A stretch of DNA of 64,000 nucleotides, from positions 157,901 through 221,900 of the forward strand of contig MDYQ01000661.1 in the NCBI GenBank assembly GCA_003024175.1, read 5' to 3'. The notes beneath the pieces are model-generated. The model was not told the origin of the DNA. It made no database searches and saw nothing but the letters and a program-made list of their open reading frames with translations. Positions 11,052 through 24,148 of this stretch are shown piece after piece (the stretch's first letter is position 1; every line of letters begins with the position of its first letter). The stretch is from Planoprotostelium fungivorum. Its lineage: Eukaryota > Evosea > Variosea > Cavosteliida > Cavosteliaceae. Made by a program: the position numbers and the translations under genes.

Positions 11052-12841
11052 ATGTCCGACGAATTCACATTTGAAGCCGGTGCCAATCATGGCGGCAGAG
11101 ACAGCCAAATCGAAGAGAACAACTTTGGATTCTCGGCAGGACAGTTGGACGCCCCTTCTGATGAGGCTGCAGTTGTTCCCATTTCCAGAACACCCTCTGC
11201 CTCTTTCACGACTGCTGGTAACAGTATGAGAAAATCGGGTGGACCAGCTTCTTACGATAGAGAGTATGTATCGCCCACATCTCCCTTCCGTATCAAGATC
11301 AGCAATCCCGCCAAGGTGAACATTTTATCCATTTCTCTTCATAGACGACGGACGAAGTCACTCTCTTCTGTTTCGTCCGTTTCGTATGACATATATATGA
11401 AACATGAATTCGCACCAGCGCGTGTACAATGGTCTGACACACGATTAGGTGGAATCAGGACTCTTGAATACTCACTCGGAGTACCCGATCCACGTTCAGA
11501 CCACTCTCAACTTCTACAAGAGTTCCGAGTTCACCGTCACCCGAAGGTGGACCATACGATAATACACTCCTCCATTCATAACATCTTTAGATACTCCGAC
11601 TTCGATTGGTTGAGAGAGAGGCTCGCAGAGAACAACAAGGGATACCTCATCCCTCCTCTTCCCGAGAAGGGATTGATCAGTGATTGAATCATCCATTTCC
11701 ATCATCTCACCATCTCCAGATCGCTTCAACAGTGAGTTCGTCGAATACAGAAGGAAAGAACTCGAGAAGTTCCTCATCCGTGTCGTCAATCACCATCATC
11801 TCTGCCAGAGCCCCGATCTCTTGGCTTTCTTAGAGACAAACAAGCCCGAGGGTGAGTCCATCTACAACGCATATCGATATCAAACCAAATTCATTCACTT
11901 ATCTCATCTCAAACGCATCAGGTGGACAAGTGAGAAAATCAGTCGAGAAGTCATCCGAAAAAGAAGCTGGCTCTGGCTTCTTCTCCTTCTTAGCCACGAC
12001 CCCAGCTGCCATGGGCACCGTCGCCGACCCCGATCCTTGGTTCGAAAACAAGAAGAACTACATCACCTCTTTAGAAACTCACTTCCAGATGCTGATCAAA
12101 AACCTCAACGCTTACATGAAGAAGAAGAAGGGTGAGTCAAAAAAATCGTAGGGAGTGGGGATTGAAACGGTGACAGAGAACGTCAACGCATTCGCAGAAT
12201 TCGGAGTCGCTTGTTCCTTGACCGCCTCTGTTGAGGCAGATCAAGACAGCATCACTTCGTCTTCTTTCAATCGTTTCTCTGATGTCATCACGCAGGCAAA
12301 CGAGTTAGAAGAGAGAAGGGTGAGAAAAAAAATGGCCGGGAGCGGGGATTGAAACGTGTCCAGATGAACGAGGAAGTCGGAGTCTTTGAAGACAGCCTGA
12401 GAGATTACGCTAGACTCCTCCAGGCCGTGAAAGAAATGTTGAACGCGAGACAAGAGAAGCTGAACGCTTACCACTACTCTTTCAAGTCTTTGGAAACGAA
12501 GAGAGAGAAGATGGAAAAGACGAAGGGAAACGCAAAGTTGGAACAAGAAGTAGCAGCCGTGAGTTTTTTTATGGACGATGATCACATATGATCACATCGT
12601 CATCACGATCACAACATCATGAAGAAGCTGAAGACATGTGTAGGCACAAGACACCGCGACCAAATCGGAGTTGGAATTCAACCAAGTGTCTGCCATCAGC
12701 CGCAACGAGCTACAGCAGTTTGAGGCCATGAAGTTGAACGACATCAAGGCCCTACTCATCCAGTACACGCAGATCAACATCAACTTTGAGCTGCAGATGG
12801 CTGACTACTGGAAATCTCTCATGAGTGACCTCCAAGCCTGA
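11052..12841 (+). CDS. PX-BAR sorting nexin (SNX1/SNX2/Vps5-like)
   Basis: Eight exons: 11052..11315, 11449..11546, 11591..11679, 11720..11851, 11922..12131, 12177..12319, 12364..12558, 12644..12841; 354 aa. After a low-complexity N terminus comes a PX domain (residues about 75-200): ISNPAKVESG, EFTVTRRYSDFDWLRE (Arg-Arg-Tyr phosphoinositide site), GYLIPPLPEK, FNSEFVEYRRKELEKFL and SPDLLAFLE. The rest is a helical BAR/Vps5 C-terminal domain with FFSFLATTPA, WFENKKNYI, FGVACSLTASVEAD and the final FELQMADYWKSLMSDLQA. Such proteins bind PI3P on endosomes and bend membrane in retromer-type recycling. The introns 12132..12176 and 12320..12363 share GGGAGYGGGGATTGAAACG. The intron 11852..11921 carries CATCTACAACG. 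Confidence 0.95.
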
Positions 12842-12959
12842 AGACAATGAAGAAATCGCATTTCTCTTGTTTTCGTATCGACATCATCGATCATCGTGTC
12901 GATCATGTTTCTCACGATCATGCGGCTGTACGATGAAAATTTGTTCGCGAATGATGCTC

Positions 12960-13130
12960 TGATGATCGTGGACGACGATCAGATGGTGAAGGGAAGGGGA
13001 CAAAGAAAAGACCGCGGGTGGCGTGTCCAGCTGACATCTAAGCCGCTCTCAGGATCGGAACACCTGTTCCACAAGGGGTCTTTTCTTTGTCCCCTTCCCT
13101 TCACCATCTGATCGTCGTCCACGATCATCA
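12960..13130. repeat. 54-bp perfect inverted repeat with 63-bp spacer
   Basis: Arms 12960..13013 and 13077..13130 are exact reverse complements by direct reading; the spacer is 13014..13076. It lies between the sorting nexin stop (12841) and the start of G8 copy 1 (13218). The arms carry no ORF of note. It could be a MITE-like remnant or a transcribed hairpin; no target-site duplication is obvious. Confidence 0.9.
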
Positions 13131-13135
13131 TAGGG

Positions 13136-13150
13136 ATTCGCTTCGTGACG
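13136..13150 (+). promoter_or_regulatory. Putative G8-gene promoter element (ATTCGCTTCGTGACG)
   Basis: Lies about 70 bp upstream of the G8 copy 1 ATG, and its reverse complement matches the palindromic CACGAAGCGAAT motif found about 85 bp upstream of G8 copy 2. The shared position in front of paralogous genes suggests a regulatory site. Confidence 0.45.
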
Positions 13151-13217
13151 AGAAGACCTCCGATGGATAGTGGCATCTCAATGCCATACAGGCAAATCAT
13201 TCTTTTCCGCTCGAAAC

Positions 13218-16200
13218 ATGAGCAACCGGCTCTGGCTGTTCGTCTTCTTGGCCTTCTGCTGCGGCGTCCGAGCTCAGTGTCCAGACACTTCTCAGTACAT
13301 CCGCTGGTCAGCGAGTGAGCTGCAGAACACCATCTCTCCGTTCACAAGTTGACTCATGTTCCAGACCCATTGTGGAATACAGTCAATGCTACAGTCAACA
13401 TCACGGCTGGCCAAAAAGTCTTGCTGGATGTTGCCCCTTCGGTCGTGCTGGGTGTCATCCAGGTCAGAGGCACTCTGTTTGTCAGCAACAAGCAGATGGA
13501 ACTGCAGACACAAGGCATCGTCGTCTACTCTGGTGGCTCTCTGATCGTGGGAACACCCTCTTGTCCCATCACAGCCAAGGTCAGTCATTCAATCTCTGGC
13601 ATCTAATCTCGAACATCTCATCTCTGATGTCTCATTTCCGAAATCTCACACCACACTCCGTCTACACAAGCTCACACAAGAACAGGTGACCATCACCCTC
13701 TTTGGAAGAAAAGCCAATGCAGGAGCAGACACTCTCGGTACTGATCCGACAGCCGTACCCATTCTCGGAAACGTCGTATTCGGATCGAAAGGTATCGCAG
13801 TCGCTCAGAACGGCTCTCTGCAGATGAACGGCTATGTCAATCCTCTCGGTCCTCTTTGGTGCAGACTGTCAAAGACTGCCATGCAGGGTGACACTACTCT
13901 CACGCTGGACACGCCTGTGTACTGGAATGCAGGCGACAGCATCGTCATCTCTTCCACAGACTTCTCTGAGGTGAATGTTCACACTCGTCCTCTCTCTTTC
14001 CTTCGTGACACACGGTAGGTGCTCGACTCGAAGCTGCCCAACACATCACCCATGAACGGTGTTCCCTTTCCCGAGCAGAGTGAAACAGCTGTCATCTCTT
14101 CCATCTCAGCCGACAAGAAGACGCTGACACTGAAGACACCCCTGTCGTGGATGCACTGGGGCATCAACTACGAGAGAGCCGAAGTAGGGTGAGTTTTGAC
14201 ATGCGGCATCTTACACTCTGACATCTGATAGACTGTTGACACGCAACATCGTTGTGAGAGGAGACAACACGTCAGAGTCAGAGCTGTACGGTGGCCACGT
14301 TCTCTTGCGTCACGGACAGATCTTACAGATCACTGGAGTCGAGTTCACTCGCATGGGACAGCAGGGCATACTTGGAAGATATCCCGTGCACTTCCACATG
14401 GCCATGGATGTCTACGACATCACAGCCGCTTTGATCAATTCTTCCCTGCACAACAACTATCAGAGATGCATATCCATCCACGGTGAAGTCATGTTCTGGC
14501 AATTCGTGTCTGATATTGTATGTCAGGAACAAGCGGAGTGTTAGTGAAGCAGAACGTAGCATACAAGACGTACGGTCACTGCTACTTCCTGTGAGCTATC
14601 CTTCACCTCCACTCTTCTCTTCACATCTTGACATTCTTCAGTGAAGACGGATCCGAGACAAACAACACGTTCGATGGTAACCTCGGTGTCTACGCGAAGC
14701 TGATGTACCCTCCTCTCATTCCATCCGACGTACAACCTTCCATGTTCTGGATTACTCACCCACAGAACATCTTCAAGAACAACGCCGCCAGTTCCACCCA
14801 CGTCGGCTACTGGATCATCCCCCCTAACACCCCCCTCGGCCTCAGCGCAAAGGTTTGGCCCGACATGCAGCCAGGAAGAGCTTCGTTTATCCAACCGTTC
14901 GCTGATAATGTCGCCCACTCTTGCTACAAGGATGGATTGCAAGTCGAGGATGGCCAAGATTCTGCGGGCAATTTGGTCCAAGGTAAATCTAGCTGGAGCT
15001 TGGGACCTTCGGTGAGTTGTGTTGTCCGTTCGTGATTCGAATCAGACGTCTAATTCTGTCAGAAAGCTGACAATGTCTTTTCTCGATTTTTGGCGTACAA
15101 GTGCAGACGTTCTGCCTTCTGGGCTCTGTTCATTCCTTTCTCTGCGTATTATGACATGGTCATGCTGGACTCTGGTAATCAGCTGTTCATCGGAACGGAC
15201 ATGAACGCTCTCATCAACGTCACTTTCGTTGGAGAATCGGACAACTAGTGAGGTCAGATGATCTTACAATGTATTCAAATTCTCCAGTGGATTGGCCGTT
15301 GGCAATCGTTCTAGGTCCATTCCATCTCCTGATGGTATAGCCTATTACGTCGGAGGCTATCGTAACTACGATAACGGTGGTGGAGCCAAGTTGATCAACT
15401 GTACCTTCATCAACTTCACTTCATCGGCAGACAAGATGATGGGAGGTTTCGTCAACAGTAACACCGGTCAGTTCGGTACATTCCCCGATGGAGCGTGCTA
15501 CAACTGCAAGTTCATCAACTCCAATCCCATGGTGTCAGGCACAGACGTCAGCCTTCACTTGTACAACACCGTCAAGAACGGACTCTGTTACGCTGATGGA
15601 TCGGGCGTCATCATACCCGGTGGAGGCTGGATGGCGGGAAACCAAACGTTCTACACTACTATCCCGGGTGTCATTCCGAGACCGGAGACGAACGGTTACC
15701 TCATTCCCTCTTTCCACGGAAGGATGGTTGCCATGCACATGCCTCCGGTGGGTCATGTTCACGTGACATCCGTTCTGACTTTGCACGGCAGAATCCATAC
15801 GGTCAATCATCCCCCAATCCCAGGATCTCGACTGACACTCAGATTTACAAGGAATCAACTGGACCATCCACGGTCGTCCTCTACCGACCTCTCGGCAGCG
15901 CCCCAGACAGCCCTTACTTGTTCAGTGAGATCGATTTGATCTTGACGTTCGATTCTGACTGTGACTCAGCCGTTGGGAAAGCACCGACACCATCTCTCGG
16001 CTACTGGTCCCCTCTCTTTACCGACAGTACCGGCAGGAGAACTGCAGCACTTCCTTACCTTGATTTGTCCATTCCTGACGCGAAGAGAGGAGACTGGAAC
16101 GTTGTGGCTATTCCAGTGCCTCGAGGGGTCCAGTACAACGTGACTCACGTGTGAGTTTGTATGACGAAGAGGGAAGATGACACGCACAGGGGTGTACTAT

Positions 16201-17720
16201 TAAGACAATCGTCTCGCTGGGAAGATTTGTCACCGTCTACCACTTGGTACAACAACACGAATCAACACTTGTACGTTCTCGTCAACGAGGACTTTTGGAA
16301 TTTCTGGTTGTTCCCATACAGAAACGTATCGAGCGGAGGATATGATCACTGGCAAGTGACGATGAGCTTCTATCAGGTGAGAAGGGGTTATCGAGCGTCG
16401 AATACTGAAGGATGATCAGATCAGATCCGACTGCACTCTCGACCAATGTTCACTTCCCGGAGCTTATGTCGTACCTCCCATGCCCAGTACCATCCCTTAC
16501 GTGCTTCGCTACGACAAGTACCGTGCCAAGTTCAAGGTGAGTGAAACTTTCTCTTCTATATTCCGTACGATTGACGCGAGCACACAGACACCTGCCGGTC
16601 AGGCTGCTGCCGAGTCTCAAGTCTACCTTCAACTGTACCCCAGCAGCGTCTTGGAAGGTCCTGCGGCTGGATTCCAGATCTGGCACAACGTTCCACTTGG
16701 ATCAGCGGATATATACGCTTCGTGGGAAGATCGCTCCACTGGTCTCACTCTGGCCGATAACGTGATCGGACAGACTGCCTTCACTTCCATGATTCGCCTT
16801 TCCCGCGCTTTCTGGCAGGCAGCTGTCGATGGAAACCTTCAGATGTCGATCAGATCCATTGCAGACGGTAGACAGGTGACTTTTTCTCCCTCACCCTCTT
16901 CTCACACCCTCAGCTGTTGGTCGGTGTCTTCCAGCTGGAAAATCCCACGGCTGCCTTTGTACCACCTCCCAGTCCATCTGCGTGTGCCAAACCTTCTTAC
17001 GAGATCATGAGCGTGTACAACGGTTCGTTCGCCAGCAGCAACTACACCGCCCCCACCAACATCCAAGTGGACGGCGCGGGTACTTGCGGTGGAAAGCCTC
17101 TCATCTTGTCTCACAACACGAACCTGTACCTCAGAAACGACAGGCAAGCGATCACTGTCCCCAGCAGATTCGTTTCCCTCGAATTCTACGTGCGAGCCAC
17201 AAGATCGTTCAACAACTACAACTACTTCAATCTGTCCGTAGAAGGGACGACTCCATCTGGAAAGAATTTGGTGAGATGAGAGATGTCATCGTACGATTTC
17301 TGATGAAGAAAAGACGAACATCGTGGCCAGCAAGAGCACTGACTTCATCATCAACTCCCACGGCTGGTCTTTCGGTGAGTCTGTTACCTCATTCTGAATC
17401 GTGAGAATCAGCTGACGGGAGCAGTGAGAGTCCAACTGGCTGACATGGGTGGAAACACCATATCCGCCCTGAGACTCAGCTTCTACCATTATTCCACAGA
17501 TACACCTCTGTTGGTCGATCAGCTGAGATTCTCCACTGCAGCTCCCATCAGTCCTATCTCAATGGATAGAAAGACGTTAGCTCTCTCCTCTTCCTCAGTT
17601 TCTTCTAGCTCCTCCTCTTCTTCGCTTCAGAACGCAGATCGAGTCTTGGCGAATGGAGGAGAGGTCATCGGGGTCTGTGTCACCGTCTTTGTGGTTTCAC
17701 TCTTTGCTTTGCTCTTCTGA
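13218..17720 (+). CDS. Secreted/GPI-anchored G8-domain, beta-helix protein, copy 1
   Basis: A signal peptide (MSNRLWLFVFLAFCCGVRA) is followed after the 50-nt intron 13315..13364 by a G8 domain (WNTVNATVNITAGQKVLLDV, then GVIQVRGTLF, and TITLFGRK). Next come long beta-strand repeats with GHVLLRHGQILQITGVEFTR and GRYPVHFHM, as in right-handed beta-helix proteins of the CEMIP/TMEM2/PKHD1L1 type, which in animals bind or cleave hyaluronan. Many N-glycosylation sites occur. The end (17424..17720) is a Ser-rich stalk and a hydrophobic tail (GVCVTVFVVSLFALLF) with no basic residues behind it, typical of a GPI-anchor signal. About 14 exons are seen, including 13685..13970, 14233..14484, 14640..15012, 15294..15746 and 16565..16874; inner borders are approximate. 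The function in this organism is unknown; an extracellular carbohydrate-related role is inferred. Its paralog is at 56592-61156. Confidence 0.88.
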
Positions 17721-17856
17721 AGCTGATGACATCGGTAACGATGAATGAAAGATTTTGTCTTCCATCACAATCTTCTGTTCATCACCTCACGAGTTGATCG
17801 TGATCATCGTCGGCATCCTCATTCAGCGTCACACACAAGTCACGATCGACACCCTT

Positions 17857-18728
17857 TTATTCGACATCTTTCTCATCGACAGACACAAACTCTTTCAATG
17901 TCGTTCCTTCTTCTTTGACATTCTCCACCTCCTTCAGTGTTGGACGTTCGACTGTGGACATGAAAGCCTGATGGCTTGTCATCGCACTCCGCGATGTTCA
18001 TCCTCCCACCTCTTTCACGTTCTCTCCTGTTTTCGCTGATACCTCGAAGAAGGGAATATGGTTCACTTCTGCAAAATGTCTGCCCTCTTTGAAGGACACT
18101 TGTCTCTCTTCCTCCTTATCACTCTGTCGTGAGGTTGGAAAAGATCATCGCGGAGGGTGATCGATCACCTTGGTGCCCACGAGTGTCACTTTCACATCTT
18201 CAGAACATCTCTGTCTGATCTGATCGAGCCACTTGGACACATGATCGAAGGAGGAACGGCTGTATCGTGTGTCATTACCACGAAGATCGAGTCGAGAGGA
18301 TTCACCTTGTTACGTCATAAATGAGCAATGCACCGACTGCACCTGTACTCATCTTCAATCACTGATGATCCGCATTATCGCCTGGATCATCTTCAAACGA
18401 TGGACCTCACCTCTGTAGAATGATGAAGTCAAGGAATCATGACGTTCCTGTCCCACAGTATCCCACAGGTCCAACCAGACCTGGACGTCGTCAATTGACC
18501 TGAGCTTCATACGATCGTACTTGATTATCTTCTACGGTGACTTGCTTCACTCGGTGCACACTCTCCATGGTTTGTGAGAAATATCCATACTGGAATCGAA
18601 GGTGCAGCGTGGATTTGCCGCTCCCTGAACAGAGTTCAGAAGAGTTCTGTGGAGCTGAAATGAGAGTCACCAAAGTCGCCGATCACGACGATCTTCCTGA
18701 CATCTTTGACTCCATCTCTGAGGAACAT
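17857..18728 (-). CDS. Rab-family small GTPase lacking a C-terminal cysteine
   Basis: Seven exons, complement(17857..17967, 18010..18123, 18169..18259, 18306..18342, 18411..18480, 18521..18624, 18671..18728), in phase, 194 aa. Motifs in order: KIVVIGDFGSGKST (P-loop, split by a 46-nt intron), QVTVED, WLDLWDTVGQERHDSLTSSFYRG (switch II, catalytic Gln present), LLIYDVTS, VGTKSDKEEERQVSF (G4 is TKSD rather than NKxD) and VSAKTGENVKE (G5). This is the Rab layout used in vesicle targeting. The protein ends VDEKDVE, with no CC, CXC or CAAX, so it should not be prenylated unless the last splice is wrong. It converges on G8 copy 1 with 136 bp between stops. Confidence 0.88.
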
Positions 18729-19160
18729 GCCCTCTCTCTTCCATACTTCAGAGGGGGGTCGGAGCGGTGATATACCACCACAGTCACCACAGATTGGATT
18801 TCGTCGGGTGTATACGGTGTTCAAGTCCATCGCTCTCTGACCAGATGCAGGATCTTGAGTCACTGTCCCTTCTTGGACATCAGCTCGGGTGCCACGTGAA
18901 AGCTTCGGTTAAGTGTCTGCTTGTTGTGTTAAGTGCCAAAAATTGTTCATTTTTGTTGGGTGACGGGTGTCTTTGCATCATCTTGTCAACACGAGTTCGA
19001 CCAAACGGATGCTTGCATGTTAGGGAAGAACTGATGTGATTTGCTTGTTGCATTTCAGCTAATAGCCGGGGTCGATGTTTGTAGTTCCGACACAGCTGTC
19101 ACCTCCTTACCTAAAATTTGTTTGACAAGCCAAACAACCAAAACAAACCAAAAGCCAACA
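18729..19160. other. Divergent intergenic region
   Basis: 432 bp between the Rab-like GTPase start and the mannosidase start. No ORF with family features and no clear repeat; it presumably holds two promoters. Confidence 0.5.
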
Positions 19161-22100
19161 TGAAGACACTCGTGTTACTGTTTTTGCTCTTGAATGTCGT
19201 TGCAGCCGCCGGACTGAACGAAAAGTGAGAAGATGTTCGCAGCGAGAGGATGTTCGCAGCGACAGCTGATCTCAATCAGAGTGGACGTCTATGTTGTGAC
19301 CCATTCTCACGACGACGTTGGATGGCTCAAAACTGTGCAAGGTTACTATGATGAAAGCGTAATGTCCTGTGAATACTTTTACCTCTAAAGAAATGCAGGT
19401 TCGCAGCATCATAACCACCGTTGTCGAGGCCCTCAACGCGAATCCAGGTGCGACATCAATCGAATGAGTGTTGCATTCTGATCCTCCGTCAGCTAGAAGA
19501 TTCTCACAAGTCGAAGTGACATACCTTCGCATGTGGTGGGCCGAAGCGACATCAGCCCAGAAAGATCAGATGAAGAAGTTGGTGGACAACAAACAGTTGG
19601 AATTTAATGTGGGAGGGATGACCATGAACGACGAAGCTCTCACCACTTATTACGAAGAGATCAACCAGATGACCGACGGCTCTCATTGGTTGTGGAAGAC
19701 GTTCGGTGATTAAGATGTGAATTGTGTAATGTCCATCTGACTGCGATGGAGGTGTGAGACCGGCTTCCGTCTGGCACATCGATCCATTCGGTCATTCTAC
19801 GGCGACTGCCTCTCTTTGGTCACAGGTGAATCATCCTCCTCTGTACTTCACCAAATGCGATCTTGCATCATCTGACGTCCGATCAGATGGGCTTCGACTC
19901 CTGGGGACTCAATCGCATTCCATATTGGATCAAAGATCAGATGAAAGCGGAGAAGGGTGATTCCAACACCATCATCCATCACATCTCATCGTCTCCGACA
20001 GGTTTAGAGTTTGTTTGGCAGGGCTCTCCCTCTCTCGGTTCTGCTTCAAACATCTGGGCTCACGTGATGGATTCTCACTACAGTACCCCGACTCAGATCA
20101 ATTTCGATGGAAATTGGGACCTAAAGAAAGTGGCCGACGACACGGTGGAGAATCCGTGGGAACCGTACGTAATGACATTGGAACAGGTGACAGAGTTACG
20201 TACAAGGTCGACGTGGTACCCTCACAATAAATTGATGATCCCTTACGGTGGGAGAAGTGGTTGGTTGTAGATTGACATCTCAAGGTGATGATTTCAAGCA
20301 CGTGCACGCCGTGGAAGATTACGACAACATGGACAAATTGATCGACTACATCAACTCAAATCCGACGTACAATGTACGTACTTCGTAATGAAATTTCGGT
20401 GGAAAACTCAACTGTCACAGATGACACTGAGATACGCTTTCGTGTCAGATTACGTCAGAGATGTCAACCGTCTCAACTTGACCTGGTCCACCTTTCGAGG
20501 TGAAATCGAATGTTTTATTTCCATTTAATCTTCATCTACAACGTAGTAAAGGTGATTTCTTTCCCCTCGCTGACGTTTTCGATCGTTTTTGGACTGGCTT
20601 CTATACCTCCAGGCCCGCTTTCAAACAGTACGTCCGAAAATCAGACGCAGCCCTCGCCACTGCAGAGGTGCTCCATCTACAACTCTGTAGATGGTCGAGA
20701 TCATCTCACCTCTTCAAACAGGTCACCTTGGCCATGGGTAGTTTGACGGGAGCAGTTAAGAACGTCACCTCATCAGAAGATGAGATCCAAAAATTAAGAG
20801 AAGCTACCTCCATCGCCACTCACCACGATTCCAGTGAGCTGTACCATGCAGAAAAGTCGATGACATTTCGTCAGTTCCAGGAACGGAGACCGTCTGGGTC
20901 CAAGACGATTACAATTTGAGACTGAGAGAGGGTAACGATGCTGCGGCCGATGTTGTGAGAGACATCACTAGAGAGTGGATGGGAGTAGGCGACAACGAAG
21001 AAGTTAGAGAGTACCACGTCATAACGAATCCATTAGCGTGGGACAGGAAGGAGGTGATGACGTCATACATATCGAGTTTTCACCGACATTTCGATAGATC
21101 GTGTCGGTTTTGACCAATCGTACCGGGGCCGTCGTGCGTTACGGTGAAACCGTAGTGCCGTCCCAAGTAAGTCCCAAATATAATGAATTAAAATGCATTT
21201 ACGGACGATTTATTTCTTCGTCAGGTCAACCCCGTGCCGGTCTACTCGAAAGCAAAAGCCACCCACCGCCTCTACTTTTCCGTGAATATTCCACCCCTGT
21301 CATCGGCTACGTACAACATCGCGTACAACAATGATCCGGCCACTTTCGCATCTACCTCGAACACCCTCACCAATGGAATCGTACAATTGGATTTCAACGA
21401 GATTTCGGGTAAATTGACAAAAATAGCGGACCATCGCAGGGGTAGACAAGTGAGGGAAATCGAAACGAAGAGAAAATTGAGGGAAAACAGGTCAACGCAA
21501 CGATGGATCTGCTTCAGTACGTCGCCTCCTACGATTCACCTTACTCGACCGAGTCAAGTGAGTGATGTCATCGTGACGAATGATGACGTCATCGGCAGAC
21601 GCTTGGGTGTTCAGTCCACAGACCGACAGCGTCAAGTCGTACCCCGGGGGTCAAGATATCGCCCAGGTCAATATGACCATTTACCCTAGGGAAAACGTAC
21701 CGTACGTATTTGCCACGGCATACAAGTGAGTTTTCTGCTGATATTTTCACACTGAGGAGATATTTAGAAACGATGATGAGCCTATCATCGTTACGCCCGG
21801 GTATGCATCGGTCGATCAAGTCAGCTGCTCCATTTCCCGCGCGGATTTTGGCGGGAAATTGTCGGGCAACGGACAAGTCGATTTCATCGTATGGAATGAC
21901 TTTCCATTGAAAGACCTTCTACCTCAGGTCGAAATTCAATTGAAATTTCATCTTCATCACACAGCTCATCTTCTGGTAGGTTGAATTTGACATGGGCAGA
22001 ACTTCACTGAAAACTCCCGGATCGATCAAAGTGGCGTACAATTTCTCCGTCGCCCCTGTCGTCATCCTATCTGCATCTACAACCAGCCAGACTAAAAATA

Positions 22101-23934
22101 TACTGTTGACCGCCACTCTACAATCTGCCAACACCGATTCCTTCACAGCGACCGTTCACCGAATGGACGGAGAAGATTCCTGGAACGAGGACGACCAAGT
22201 GAGGCCCTCGTTTGATGACGTCATCACACGTCACAGGTCGTTCTACAATGGTTGGCCGTGACATCGGGAGGATACAGAGCGAGCGGCCAGCACTTCTACG
22301 CCGCAGGTACCTCCAAAGCTCCTGCGGGCCAGAAGCAGACACTGACCAAGGTATGACATCTCATCGTCTGAGAATGACGTCACGAAATACGGCAGATCGA
22401 CGTGGAATATTCCGAGAATTTTGCGCTCGATCCGGTCGTCATGGTGACACCGGTGTGTGCGTCGGGTGCCGCTTTCAACTTGAACGTGAGGAACAAGAGC
22501 GTCGGAGGATTTTCCGCGAATTTGTTCCGCTACAACGAGACATCGGAAATGTCTCTAAATTATATCTCTATACCCAGATATGCATCTGTCGAGAGGGTAG
22601 CCCGAGAGGTAAACTTGGAGGAAATTTGGAGGAACTTTCGGTTGATTTCTACAGACGAAGAATGTGGTGTACAGTGGAAAATTGGTAAAAGAGCTCCAGC
22701 AGTATTACGCTCCGAATTACGGTCAGACATACGTACAGTACGTATCAAACACCTTCCAAGCCCACATCACCGAGGTGAAGAACCTATCCAATGATTGGAA
22801 TCAATCATTTTATTTTCAATCGTTTTATTTTGATGTACCATGTGACGACGCTCAACGATGCAGGTCATCAGCGAAGTTGGGCCGATACCAGGCAGCAGAG
22901 AATTGGTTGCTAGGCTAGACACCTCCATAGCAACCGACACCACCATGTATACCGATGACAACGGTCTGGAGGTCGTACAGAGAAAATTCAGAGAAAACGT
23001 CTCCCAACTGCAGGCGGGAAATTATTTTCCCATGGTACAGAGGTAGATGTCGGTGAAATTTCGTGGTGATGACGTCATCAGGGCATTCGTCCGAGACGAA
23101 AGGGAAGACGTCGATCTACAACTTGACATCTTGTCTGATTCCTCCCACGGTATCGGTTCGTTATCAGACGGACAGGTGAGACATTCTGTGAAAGATCCGG
23201 GAATATTCGTAGAAAACTCAACTCCATCAGGTGGAGATCATGCTGCACCGCCGTCACGTTCGAGAATTCTTCGGTAACGTGAGTCCATCTACAACGAGCC
23301 ATCTCCTTTCAAACGTCATATCTGACCTCGTACAGCCCATGGACGACCAAGACGCCATCACACCCTCTCTGTGGCTGTCTATCGGTGACACGTCTTCTCA
23401 GACGTTCGTCATGAGGTACGTGTCCCTCCTTCAGCAGTTCCCGCTGTCCATTCAGAAGGTAGAAGACAATACGAGGGAGAGGCTTCACATTCCCAACGGA
23501 ATGGTCGCGTTGCCAAGCAACGTCCACCTCCTTACCCTGCGTGTCTTTGGAGGGTAACGGAGAGAGATTTGGCGGAAAAATTGACGCGGACAGGTCTTAC
23601 CTGTTGAGATTGCAGCACATCTTCGCTGCGGATGAACACCAAGTGTATTCGAAACCGGTGAAGGTGACAGCACGATGACGATGACGATGAGATGCGAATG
23701 AGAGTGACGCGAAGACAGGTGCATCTGAAGAGAGTCGTGGGTGACCTCTTTAAAAATGCGACCATCACAGAGTACAACTTGAGTGCCAACCAACCCGTTG
23801 ATGAGATGACACCTCTAAAGTGGAACACGAAAGAGGGAGATGAAGGTCATCCCTATCAACGTGTGCCTCTGAGAGAGGACGGTGTCCTCATCTTACAGCC
23901 CATGGAGATCAGAACCTTCTTGATGGATGTCTGA
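19161..23934 (+). CDS. Lysosomal-type alpha-mannosidase (GH38)
   Basis: The start MKTLVLLFLLLNVVAAAGLN is a signal peptide. Zinc and catalytic motifs follow across small exons: VTHSHDDVGW, VEVTYLRMWWAEA, GGMTMNDEA (region of the Asp nucleophile; most family members have GGWVMNDEA), SVWHIDPFGHS, MGFDSWGLNRI and FVWQGSPSLG. Downstream exons give the helical bundle and the beta domains (RYAFVSDYV, ATHHDSSELY, HVITNPLAWDR, FDVPCDDAQRCRS, DNGLEVVQRK, then LHRRHVREF). The last exon ends EIRTFLMDV-stop. The enzyme trims alpha-mannose from N-glycans in acidic compartments. More than 20 exons; introns at 20248..20284, 20668..20721 and 23279..23335 carry forms of the CATCTACAACG element. Exon borders beyond those named are approximate. 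Confidence 0.92.
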
Positions 23935-24148
23935 CGGCCATCGGTTCCGATCATGTGAAAAATAAAGAACACGCATGCAACACGGCCTATAAAAGTTGGC
24001 GTCACCCCGCTCTTATCTGTGATGTGTCTAAGTGGAGATTCATAGGGTTGTAGGACCTTTTCAACAGTTGACACCATGCTTCCGCAGCCCTTTTGTTCTC
24101 AATGCGTTGAAACTCTACACCACATCGGGACATAGACAGATCATCATC

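Noticed and set aside
13315-13364. Apparent coding extension LQNTISPFTS after the G8 signal peptide exon
   Set aside because: It begins with GTGAG and ends TTCCAG; removing it restores the G8 reading frame in both paralogs, so it is intron 1.
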